A stretch of DNA of 21,155 nucleotides from a virus. Below the pieces are notes generated by a model. The model did not search any database. It was not told the origin of the DNA and worked only from the letters and a program-made list of their open reading frames with translations. A program made the position numbers and the translations under genes. Location of the stretch: IMG/VR virus record IMGVR_UViG_3300048929_000466, positions 1 through 21,155 of that record, one strand, 5' to 3'. The first letter of the stretch is position 1. Each line of letters opens with the position of its first letter. This document shows, one piece after another, positions 13,689 to 19,830 of the stretch.

Positions 13689-13712
13689 CCCGGCGGCCTG
13701 CGCGGCGCCGGG
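13689..13712 (+). other. GC-rich hairpin after the capsid gene
   Basis: CCCGGCG (13689-13695) and CGCCGGG (13706-13712) form a seven-pair stem with a ten-base loop. No T tract follows, so it is not an intrinsic terminator; it could stabilise the capsid mRNA or mark processing between genes. Confidence 0.45.
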
Positions 13713-13729
13713 CAACCTGCGAGAACAAC

Positions 13730-14191
13730 ATGACCACCATCAAAATCAAATCGAGCCATCCGAGTCAGGGCGAATTCGTCGTCATCAACGCGGCCGACTT
13801 CGACGCCGAGAAGCACGAGCCGTTCGATCAGGAGTCCTATGACGCGCTGCGCGGCGCGGTTCAGTCCGGCGGCCTGGTGCCGTCGGCGCCGGAGATTCTG
13901 GCAGCACGTGACCAGCTGTTGGCCCGCTCGGGCGAGTTGGATGACCGCGAACTGCAGCTCAACCAGCGCACCTTGTCGCTCGACGATCGCGAGCAGCAAC
14001 TGATCGAGCGCGAGCAGGCGAATGCGGCCGAAGCCCAGCGCTTGGCCGATCTGGCCGCCGCCCGCGCTGCCGCGCCGGACTACAGCACTCTGTCGAAGGA
14101 CGAGCTGCACGCCGCGCTGACCGCCAAGAGCATCCCGTTCCCGGTCGCAGCCAACAAGGCTGACCTGATTGCGCTGCTGACCGCCGCGTAA
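13730..14191 (+). CDS. Phage head-associated protein with C-terminal HeH/SAP-like domain
   Basis: A 153-aa protein. The N-terminal ~30 residues are beta-type ('FVVINAADFDAEKHEPF'). Residues ~55-115 form a charged coiled coil ('LARSGELDDRELQLNQRTL', then 'SLDDREQQLIEREQ'). The last ~35 residues ('LSKDELHAALTAKSIPF' then 'NKADLIALL') have the helix-extended-helix pattern of HeH/LEM/SAP-type domains, which often bind DNA or proteins. Its place between capsid and surface-protein genes suggests a head-completion or DNA-contacting head protein. There is no recognisable SD ('GCGAGAACAAC' precedes the ATG). A strong terminator follows. Confidence 0.65.
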   Translation: MTTIKIKSSHPSQGEFVVINAADFDAEKHEPFDQESYDALRGAVQSGGLVPSAPEILAARDQLLARSGELDDRELQLNQRTLSLDDREQQLIEREQANAAEAQRLADLAAARAAAPDYSTLSKDELHAALTAKSIPFPVAANKADLIALLTAA

Positions 14192-14211
14192 TCCCGCCTC
14201 GCTCCACCGCC

Positions 14212-14235
14212 AGCCCGCCGCGTGCGGGCTTTTTT
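14212..14235 (+). terminator. Intrinsic terminator
   Basis: Seven-pair GC-rich stem AGCCCGC (14212-14218) / GCGGGCT (14224-14230) with a five-base loop and six T residues. It ends 22 bases before the 585-aa gene. Confidence 0.85.
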
Positions 14236-14257
14236 CATTCCACCGCCGAGATAGCCA

Positions 14258-16015
14258 ATGTCCCAGACCACCACCATCAAAGTAGGCGAGTCCGCCAAGA
14301 CCATCACGCTGCCCGAGGGCAAGTCGTTGGTCATCACCGGCTCAGCCGGCGCAGTCGGCGTGGCCTACCTGCTGGACCCGACGCTCGGCGGCACCAACTC
14401 ACTTAAGTCGTGGGCGGTAGGAGTTGGCGCTCTGGCCCCCATCGGCCCCTATTTGAATACCCAGAAAGTCCGGGTGCACTGTAGCGCGGGCAGCATAGAT
14501 GCGACCGTGCAGGAGGCGGTTCTGGCCATCGCTGGCGGAGGTGCCGCTGACTTCAGCACCACAATCCCGCTTTCTGGTTCGACCACCATGACCAAACAAG
14601 CTGTCGGCGGGCCTATCGCATTTGTTCCTGCGGCCGACGCGAAACCGGGCGCGTCCTGCATTGCGATTTTGATCGCAGATGGTGTAAATGCACCGACCTT
14701 CACCGGCGGCTTTGCTGCAGCGGATGCTGAATGGGCAAGCTCTCTCGGATACGTGAACATCGCTGGCTACACCAACGTAATCCAGTTCTGGTACGACGGC
14801 GTTGGCTATCGCTACTCAATTTCCCAGCCGGCCACGCAAGTGGTCAGCGACACCACGGCACCGACTGCCACGGCCGCCGCCGTAGCGAACGCAACGCCAA
14901 CCATCGTGGCGGTGACGATGTCCGAAGCGCTGGACGCAGCCAATGTTCCAGAGGCGTCGGCCTTCACGGTCAGCGGTCACGCAGTGTCGGCGGTAGCCAT
15001 TTCCGGTGCTGTCGTCAACCTGACGGTGAGCACGCCGTTCGTCAATGGTGAAGCGGCCCGCACGCTGGCTTATACGCAACCTGGGGCGAATGGTCTGCGC
15101 GACGCCGCTGGAAATCTTGCCGTCAGCTTTACCGGTCGCGCGATCACCAACAACGTTGCGGCTGCCGACACCACCGCACCGGTGATCCAGTCGGCCAGTA
15201 TCAACGGCGCGACGCTGACGATGACCTATAACGAAACGCTGACGAGCAACAACCCGACGCCGGCAGCATTTGCGCTGGTGCTCGACGGAGGCGCGGCAGT
15301 TGCGCCAACAAGTGCAGTCGCGTCCGGTACGAACGTCGTCTTGACCTTTGCCGCCGCTGTGACGGCTGGTCAAGTTGCCACCCTCGGCTACACCCCTGGG
15401 GCTGTCGCGATCAAAGATGCTGCTGGCAACAGCGCCGCATCGCTGGTCGGGCAGGCCGTGACCAATGGCACGCCGTCGGCGGGAGCGACTGCTGGGCGTC
15501 TGACTTCATTGCTGCGCATGACGGAAGCGGGTTCGGCTGCGCCATACACTTACACCGGCACGGGTGGTGAATTTTCAGGTTCAAACGGGGTTGATGGTGA
15601 AGGTCGCTTGACTGTAGCCTTCCAAAATGGCGTTGATGGATCGGTAACGATGCAAGCGCTGACGACGCCGGTGGCGACTACCGGACCAGAAACGCTGCTG
15701 TCGGTTGATGCATCCAACGCTTCAGGCATGCGCTATGGGACTATGGATTACGCTCTGGTCAACCATCCGGCCGGATACAGCACCTTCACGAATGGCGCGG
15801 CTGGTCCCGCTTCAGCGGTTCTGGGCGCCGCAAACGACTATCAGCGTGTCAGCCGCGTCGGCTCTTCGCTGCTCTTCGATGTGTCGAAAGATGGCGGCGC
15901 GACATGGACCAATATTCGAAGCTTCACAGGTGTGTCTACCGGCGTGCTGTATGTGTTTGTTCGCACCGCCTTCGCTGCTCAGTTCACCAACCTGACCACC
16001 ACGGGCCTGGCATGA
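14258..16015 (+). CDS. Virion surface-type protein with two SwmB/Ig-like repeats (585 aa)
   Basis: N-terminal domain (1-~190) is beta-rich and Gly/Ala-rich. Two tandem ~105-residue repeats follow, starting at D198 and D304. Each opens with 'DTTAP' and ends 'KDAAGNxAxSxxGxAxTN' (first repeat 'RDAAGNLAVSFTGRAITNN'). This is the pattern of SwmB/bacterial Ig-like repeats, known from adhesins and phage surface proteins. The C-terminal domain (~406-585) has 'DGGATW' and looks like a lectin-like beta fold. No signal peptide, so it is a virion rather than a secreted protein. Located right after the head genes and coupled by ATGA to an SGNH hydrolase, it is probably a head fibre or decoration protein binding cell-surface glycans. 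The role is inference; the repeats are clear. Confidence 0.7.
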   Translation: MSQTTTIKVGESAKTITLPEGKSLVITGSAGAVGVAYLLDPTLGGTNSLKSWAVGVGALAPIGPYLNTQKVRVHCSAGSIDATVQEAVLAIAGGGAADFSTTIPLSGSTTMTKQAVGGPIAFVPAADAKPGASCIAILIADGVNAPTFTGGFAAADAEWASSLGYVNIAGYTNVIQFWYDGVGYRYSISQPATQVVSDTTAPTATAAAVANATPTIVAVTMSEALDAANVPEASAFTVSGHAVSAVAISGAVVNLTVSTPFVNGEAARTLAYTQPGANGLRDAAGNLAVSFTGRAITNNVAAADTTAPVIQSASINGATLTMTYNETLTSNNPTPAAFALVLDGGAAVAPTSAVASGTNVVLTFAAAVTAGQVATLGYTPGAVAIKDAAGNSAASLVGQAVTNGTPSAGATAGRLTSLLRMTEAGSAAPYTYTGTGGEFSGSNGVDGEGRLTVAFQNGVDGSVTMQALTTPVATTGPETLLSVDASNASGMRYGTMDYALVNHPAGYSTFTNGAAGPASAVLGAANDYQRVSRVGSSLLFDVSKDGGATWTNIRSFTGVSTGVLYVFVRTAFAAQFTNLTTTGLA

Positions 16016-16728
16016 TCGAAGCGCTCCGCCAAGGATCTCCGCCGGTTAATTTCGCGACTGCGGACCTGAACTGTGTATTCGATGGGAACTCTATCGTTGC
16101 CAATGTTGGTGCATCGACAGCAGCGAAGGGGATGGTTTCACAACTCGGGCTAATCCCGCCGATCAATGGCCGGACCGTGATCGCCAACATCGGCGTAAGC
16201 GGTCAGACCATTGGGCAGTCGCCGGCTACGACGGCGAGCATGCGCGGCCGCCGTGCGGCTTTCCTCGACCCGCTGTGGGCGCCAGGGAAGACGAATATTC
16301 TGTTCGTCCTGGAAGGCACCAACACGGTATGCAACAATCCGGGCCGCACCGGCTTACAGGCCGCTGCTGATTTGGCGGGGTACTGCGCCGAAGTGTTGGC
16401 GGTCCACCCATGGAAGATTGTGATGCTTCTGACGATCCCGCGCTTTAATATGACGCCCGGCATCTATCAGAGCGATCTGCCAGCAGGCAACGCCGAACTG
16501 CTCGCATTTAATAAGTACGTCATGGCGAATTACCGCTCGATGGGTATCAAGTTGTGCGTCGATCCGATGCTGCAAGCGGATGGAATTTTCACTGCGCCCG
16601 CTGCGGCGACCAACACACCGGCGAACATGTCGCCATTCATGTCCGACAAAATTCATCCGAACGACGCTGGCCACCTGAAGTTTGCGCAGTACATTGCTGC
16701 AGTGCTGCCACGCCTCTCAGCGAGATAA
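16012..16728 (+). CDS. SGNH/GDSL hydrolase
   Basis: A 238-aa protein translated from ATG 16012, overlapping the previous stop (ATGA). All four SGNH blocks are visible: nucleophile S27 in 'FDGNSI', Gly of block II around G61-G64 ('NIGVSG'), N104 in 'EGTNT', and D212/H215 in 'DKIHPNDAGH'. It should therefore be an active esterase or deacetylase. No signal peptide. In phages such enzymes commonly remove acetyl groups from capsule or O-antigen sugars, often carried on tailspikes or fibres. Coupling to the Ig-repeat protein suggests the two work together on the virion surface, although the position among head and connector genes is unusual for a receptor-processing enzyme. Confidence 0.8.
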   Translation: MIEALRQGSPPVNFATADLNCVFDGNSIVANVGASTAAKGMVSQLGLIPPINGRTVIANIGVSGQTIGQSPATTASMRGRRAAFLDPLWAPGKTNILFVLEGTNTVCNNPGRTGLQAAADLAGYCAEVLAVHPWKIVMLLTIPRFNMTPGIYQSDLPAGNAELLAFNKYVMANYRSMGIKLCVDPMLQADGIFTAPAAATNTPANMSPFMSDKIHPNDAGHLKFAQYIAAVLPRLSAR

Positions 16729-16734
16729 ATCAAC

Positions 16735-16779
16735 ATGACACTGATTATCGAAACCGGTGCCGGCCTGACTGGATTCGAG
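16735..16779 (+). pseudogene. Severed 5' end of the DnaT-like connector gene
   Basis: ATG 16735 begins 'MTLIIETGAGL', the N terminus I expect for DnaT-like phage connector proteins ('MTLIVETGAGLPNAESY...'). After about 15 codons it runs into the terminator and PEP-CTERM gene on the other strand. The full-length gene downstream restarts at 17504 with 'MLNTETGAGLPNAESY'. The shared 19-base segment (16749-16767 versus 17515-17533) differs at only two positions. I read this as the original start, cut off by insertion of the cassette. Confidence 0.6.
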
Positions 16780-16781
16780 AC

Positions 16782-16801
16782 AAAAATAGCCCCGAAGGGC
16801 T
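16782..16801 (-). terminator. Intrinsic terminator of the PEP-CTERM gene
   Basis: Read on the minus strand: AGCCC, loop TTCG, GGGCT, then ATTTTTG. The UUCG tetraloop makes an especially stable hairpin. It starts 15 bases after the gene's stop and lies at the edge of the inserted cassette. Confidence 0.75.
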
Positions 16802-16816
16802 GTTCATGCGAAGCAT

Positions 16817-17383
16817 TTAGGACTGCTTGCGGCGCCGCGCGATGGCGCCGAGTAAGCCTAGGCCGCCGAGCAGCATGGCATAGGTTTCTGCCTCTGGGAC
16901 CGGCAGAACCGCCACGCCTTCTATGCCGGGATTAGTGCTGTTGTAGAAATGCGGTCCCGTGTAATTGGCTCCGATGGCGAACATGAACCAATTGACCTGG
17001 GGTTGTAGGGAGAGGCTCGTTTCGGACACGACGAAGTGCGCGGTATCCCCACCAGCAAGCATATTAAGAAATTTGCCATCAACCCAATTTGCTGTGTAGA
17101 TTCGATCCGATCCCCCTATCTGTGCGTTAGTCCAAGTGCCCCAGATTCCGTAGTCGAAGTCGCCGCTTTGACGTCCGGTCGTTGGGTTTTTAAGCTCAAC
17201 ACCGAAGAAATATAGCGAACCGGCATTTAAATTATTGGTGACGCTGAAATCGTAAGTCCAGTTGTTCGCAGAGCCGTTCACGGTGTAGCTCACATCAATC
17301 GGTGCCGCAATCGCGTACGACGTGAAAAGTGTCGCAGTGATAGTCGCGCAGACGAGTGCGATCGAGCGCAGAATATTTTTCAT
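16817..17383 (-). CDS. PEP-CTERM sorting-domain protein
   Basis: A 188-aa exported protein. Residues 1-26 are a signal peptide (basic 'MKNILRS', hydrophobic core, cleavage after AIA). The mature part is beta-rich ('GSANNWTYDFSVTNN', 'LYFFGVELKNP', 'DFDYGIWGTW'). The last 27 residues are a PEP-CTERM tail: 'VPEAETYAMLLGGLGLLG' then 'AIARRRKQS', with PEA for PEP at 163-165. Such proteins are processed by an exosortase and linked to exopolysaccharide and biofilm formation. ATG 17383 is preferred over an ATG 12 codons earlier because the signal peptide then starts correctly. It runs against the phage late genes with its own terminator and an AT-rich upstream region, so it is a lysogenic-conversion cargo gene needing a host exosortase. 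Confidence 0.85.
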   Translation of the reverse strand: MKNILRSIALVCATITATLFTSYAIAAPIDVSYTVNGSANNWTYDFSVTNNLNAGSLYFFGVELKNPTTGRQSGDFDYGIWGTWTNAQIGGSDRIYTANWVDGKFLNMLAGGDTAHFVVSETSLSLQPQVNWFMFAIGANYTGPHFYNSTNPGIEGVAVLPVPEAETYAMLLGGLGLLGAIARRRKQS

Positions 17384-17503
17384 CGTTATCTCTACCTTCA
17401 GTAGTTTTAGAACGTTCATTGTACATGCATTAATTGCAACTTATTAATATATTTATACTATCGAAAAGCCGGCGTAAGCAGGGATTTTCGCGCGGAGAAA
17501 TGC
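17384..17503. promoter_or_regulatory. AT-rich divergent promoter region of the PEP-CTERM cassette
   Basis: The segment 17410-17461 is markedly AT-rich. Minus strand: TACAAT (about 17424-17419; 5 of 6) is a candidate -10 for the PEP-CTERM gene, without a clear -35. Plus strand: TTGCAA (17434-17439), 16 bases, TACTAT (17456-17461) could start transcription into the connector gene at 17504. Neither is strong; the assignment is tentative. Confidence 0.35.
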
Positions 17504-18001
17504 ATGCTAAACACCGAAACCGGCGCCGGCTTGCCAAACGCCGAGAGCTACGCCAGCGTGGCGGCCGCTGATGCGCGCTGCGCTGCCTTGGGCGTGACCG
17601 ACTGGGCCCCGCGCGCGGAGGCCGACAAGGAAGTCGCGCTGCGCAATGCCACCCAGTTCATGCTGACGACCTATCGTCAGCGCTGGGCAGGCCGCCGCGT
17701 CTACCAGGCGCAGGCGCTGGACTGGCCGCGCTGGAATGTGATGGTTGATAAATTCCCGGTGCTGAGCACCATCGTGCCGACCGAGGTGGTGAACGCGTGC
17801 ATCGACCTGGCCGTGCGCGCCGCCGGCGGCACCGAGCTGATGCCCGATCTGGAGCGCGCCATCAAGCAGGACACGGTCGGTCCGATCACCACGATCTACG
17901 AGGAGGGCTCGCCGGAGCGCCCGCGCTACACGGCCGTGGACGGCATGCTGGCGCCGTACCTGTGCGGCTCGGGCACGTCTGGAAAGTTGGTGCGCGGATG
18001 A
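17504..18001 (+). CDS. DnaT-like / head-tail connector protein
   Basis: A 165-aa protein of the phage DnaT-like single-stranded-DNA-binding family (DnaT_2 in Pfam, by memory), which in phages occupies the head-tail adaptor position. Hallmarks: 'ETGAGLPNAESYASVAAADAR', 'LRNATQFMLTTYRQRWAGRRV', 'QALDWPRW', and 'VVNACIDLAVRA'. ATG 17504 has GGAGA at good spacing. The first residues (MLN) replace the usual MTLI, because the original start lies 770 bases upstream beyond the PEP-CTERM cassette; the protein is thus repaired, with a slightly altered N terminus. The stop overlaps the next start. Confidence 0.8.
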   Translation: MLNTETGAGLPNAESYASVAAADARCAALGVTDWAPRAEADKEVALRNATQFMLTTYRQRWAGRRVYQAQALDWPRWNVMVDKFPVLSTIVPTEVVNACIDLAVRAAGGTELMPDLERAIKQDTVGPITTIYEEGSPERPRYTAVDGMLAPYLCGSGTSGKLVRG

Positions 18002-18372
18002 GCGGCTATCCAGTGGTGAAGATCGAGGGGTGCGCTGTGCACGAGAACACCTATTCGACTGACGGGAAGGTCTGGTCGGTCACCAATCTGATAGCGCAGG
18101 CGAAAGACCTGGTGCCGTTCGACCTGCCGCTGGCCGCAATCTATCTGGGTACCGAGGTGTGGACGCCGGAGGGCTCAGTCTTCGGCCTGGCATTCCACAT
18201 GCGCCGCGCGATGGATGTCGATACGAGCTACCCGGTCATCATGTGCGAGAAGGGCTTCATCATGGATGGATGGCACCGGGTGCTGCGCGCGCTGATCGAC
18301 GGCAAGACCACCATCAAGGCAGTCCGCTTCCAGAAGACACCGCCGCACGATTACCTGGAAACGAAGGCATGA
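17998..18372 (+). CDS. ParB/Srx-like domain protein (124 aa)
   Basis: Translated from ATG 17998 (ATGA overlap with the previous stop). The C-terminal half ends with 'IMDGWHRVLRALIDGKTTIKAVRF', the DGxHR signature (D90, G91, H93, R94) of the ParB N-terminal/sulfiredoxin-like fold. In ParB and relatives this motif binds nucleotide, and in some phage proteins it is part of a nuclease or modification enzyme. No HTH and no partition partner are present, so this is not a partition ParB. A gene of this kind among connector genes is unexpected for morphogenesis; small ParB-like proteins do occur in phage structural clusters, with no role I can name. Fold likely; function unknown. Confidence 0.6.
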   Translation: MSGYPVVKIEGCAVHENTYSTDGKVWSVTNLIAQAKDLVPFDLPLAAIYLGTEVWTPEGSVFGLAFHMRRAMDVDTSYPVIMCEKGFIMDGWHRVLRALIDGKTTIKAVRFQKTPPHDYLETKA

Positions 18373-18752
18373 GCAACTACGCGGCCAAGGCCAAGAGCAC
18401 CGACAAGACGTTCCGCCGCTCCGGCCAGCTGCTGACGCTGACCTTCAAGCAGCCCGGCACCTACGTCGGCGGCGCCCAGATCCCGGGCGAGCCCATCACC
18501 AAGCACGCATGGGGCATCGAAACCGGTGTCACCGCGCACGACCTTGGCGTGGGAACGATCAACGGCACGCTGATCAAGTCCGGCGACCGCAAGATCCTGA
18601 TGTCGGCGCTGGATGACACCGGCATCGCCCTGCCACCGATGAAGGAGGACGACCTGGTGCTGGCCGGCGGCGTCACGTACAAGGTGAAGAACATCGACAA
18701 GGTGGCGCCGGGCGGCGTGGTGGTGATGTGGCAGCTGGTGGCGCGGATCTGA
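18369..18752 (+). CDS. Head-tail joining / neck-region protein (127 aa)
   Basis: Translated from ATG 18369, overlapping the previous stop by four bases. Mostly beta: 'KTFRRSGQLLTLTFKQPGTYVGGAQI', 'GVGTINGTLIKSGDRKILMSAL', 'EDDLVLAGGVTYKVKNIDKVAPGGVVVMWQLVARI'. This matches small beta-barrel stopper or joining proteins located between the connector and gp10-like genes in lambdoid-type siphoviruses. The final 'VVVMWQLVARI' resembles the usual end of such proteins. Role inferred from order and fold pattern. Confidence 0.65.
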   Translation: MSNYAAKAKSTDKTFRRSGQLLTLTFKQPGTYVGGAQIPGEPITKHAWGIETGVTAHDLGVGTINGTLIKSGDRKILMSALDDTGIALPPMKEDDLVLAGGVTYKVKNIDKVAPGGVVVMWQLVARI

Positions 18753-19342
18753 TGGCCTCGTTCGCGTTGCAGATTCGGGCCTGGGTCGACAAGACGAAAG
18801 GGGATCTCGACACGGCCGTTCGCTACTGCGCGCTGGCCGTGGACGGCAAGCTGATGTACCGGTCGCCGGTTGGCGACCCGACTACCTGGAAGGTGAACCC
18901 GAACAAGCCGAAGGTCTTCGGCAAGTTCAGCGCGGCCGGGCCGAAGGCGAACTGGCAGCTGGGCTTCCTGAGCAAGGGCGCGTCGACTTACCGCACGTCC
19001 GGCGCCGGCTACGTTGGTGGGCGGTTCCGTGGCGCCTGGATGGTATCCATCGGCTCGCCGGACAATTCGCTGGGCACCGTGGTCGACCCGAGCGGCAATA
19101 TCACGCTGGAAGCCCACAAGGCGATCATCGCCGCGGCGAAAGCTGGCGACGTGATCCATTTTCGAAACAACATGCCTTACGCGGTGCGCCTGGAGCAGGG
19201 CTGGTCGAAGCAGGCGCCTATGAGCATTGTTGCGCTGACCGTCGTTGAGTGGCAGGTGATCGTCGACAACGTGGTCAACGGCATCCGCGCCGGCACCAGC
19301 GCCGATGACTTCGCGCAAGGCTTTAAAACATACGCCCTATGA
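18752..19342 (+). CDS. HK97 gp10-like neck / tail completion protein
   Basis: The start is ATG 18752, sharing one base with the preceding stop; eight upstream in-frame codons are discarded. The 196-aa product opens 'MASFALQIRAWVDKTKGDLD', has 'ALAVDGKLMYRSPVGDPTTWK', then 'YVGGRFRGAWMVSIGSPDNS', and ends with helices near 'RNNMPYAVRLEQGWSKQAPMSIV'. The 'SPVDTG..RG.W' and 'PYA..LE.G.S.QAP' pattern is characteristic of HK97 gp10-like proteins, which complete the neck. Its end overlaps the tail terminator start (ATGA). Confidence 0.75.
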   Translation: MASFALQIRAWVDKTKGDLDTAVRYCALAVDGKLMYRSPVGDPTTWKVNPNKPKVFGKFSAAGPKANWQLGFLSKGASTYRTSGAGYVGGRFRGAWMVSIGSPDNSLGTVVDPSGNITLEAHKAIIAAAKAGDVIHFRNNMPYAVRLEQGWSKQAPMSIVALTVVEWQVIVDNVVNGIRAGTSADDFAQGFKTYAL

Positions 19343-19752
19343 GCATTCCGAACATCCGAAACGCGCTGGAAGATGCGCTGGCCAGCCTCACGCCGGCGAT
19401 CGAGATCGTGCACGAGAACGGCGAGCGGTACGAACCGGAAGACGGCGTGCCGTACTGTGCAGCCTACCTGCTGGTGGCCGAGCCGAGCAACCCGGTGATG
19501 GGCCAGGCCTTCCACCGCGAAGCCGGTGTGTTCCAGGTCGACCTGCAGTATCCGCTGCTGGCCGGCACCCTCGACTGCGCGCTGCGCGCCGAGCAGATCC
19601 GCGCGCTGTTCAAGCGCGGTGCCGTGTTCACCGATGGCGGCGTTGAAGTCCAGATCGACAAGACGCCGGAGATCGCGGCTGGCGCGCCGGAGGAGGGGCG
19701 CTGGCGTCAAACCTGTCGTGTCCGCTGGCACGCCGACATTTTTACCGAATAA
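19339..19752 (+). CDS. Tail terminator-like protein (DUF4128)
   Basis: A 137-aa protein matching DUF4128 as I recall it: 'IRNALEDALASLTPAIEIVHENG', 'GVPYCAAYLLVAEPSNPVMG', 'GVFQVDLQYPLLAGTLDCALRAEQI', 'FKRGAVFTDGGVEVQIDKTPEIA', 'RWRQTCRVRWHADIF'. This is the lambda gpU-like position and fold; such proteins cap the tail tube and set the interface to the head. ATG 19339 overlaps the preceding stop. Two terminators separate it from the tail tube gene. Confidence 0.78.
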   Translation: MSIPNIRNALEDALASLTPAIEIVHENGERYEPEDGVPYCAAYLLVAEPSNPVMGQAFHREAGVFQVDLQYPLLAGTLDCALRAEQIRALFKRGAVFTDGGVEVQIDKTPEIAAGAPEEGRWRQTCRVRWHADIFTE

Positions 19753-19758
19753 CCACTG

Positions 19759-19781
19759 AAACCGCCGAGAGGCGGTTTTTT
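19759..19781 (+). terminator. Intrinsic terminator, first of a pair before the tail tube gene
   Basis: AACCGCC (19760-19766), GAGA loop, GGCGGTT (19771-19777), then T residues to 19781. The A run before and T run after the stem allow further pairing. Confidence 0.85.
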
Positions 19782-19787
19782 CATTCT

Positions 19788-19816
19788 GGCCATCCATGTG
19801 ATGGCCTTTTTCTTTT
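19788..19816 (+). terminator. Intrinsic terminator, second of a pair before the tail tube gene
   Basis: Perfect seven-pair stem GGCCATC (19788-19794) / GATGGCC (19800-19806), five-base loop CATGT, then TTTTTCTTTT. It ends 14 bases before the tail tube start, so the tube gene's SD lies directly after the T tract. Confidence 0.8.
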
Positions 19817-19830
19817 CTGAAAGGCATCAC

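Noticed and set aside
11783-14110. 775-codon open frame on the minus strand
   Set aside because: It is antisense to the scaffold, capsid and HeH genes. High-GC third positions keep the complementary frame free of stops; the translation is Arg/His/Gln-rich with no domain.
17504-17533. Transposon target-site duplication flanking the PEP-CTERM cassette
   Set aside because: The repeated segment is imperfect, is coding sequence of the connector N terminus on both sides, and there is no transposase or terminal inverted repeat.
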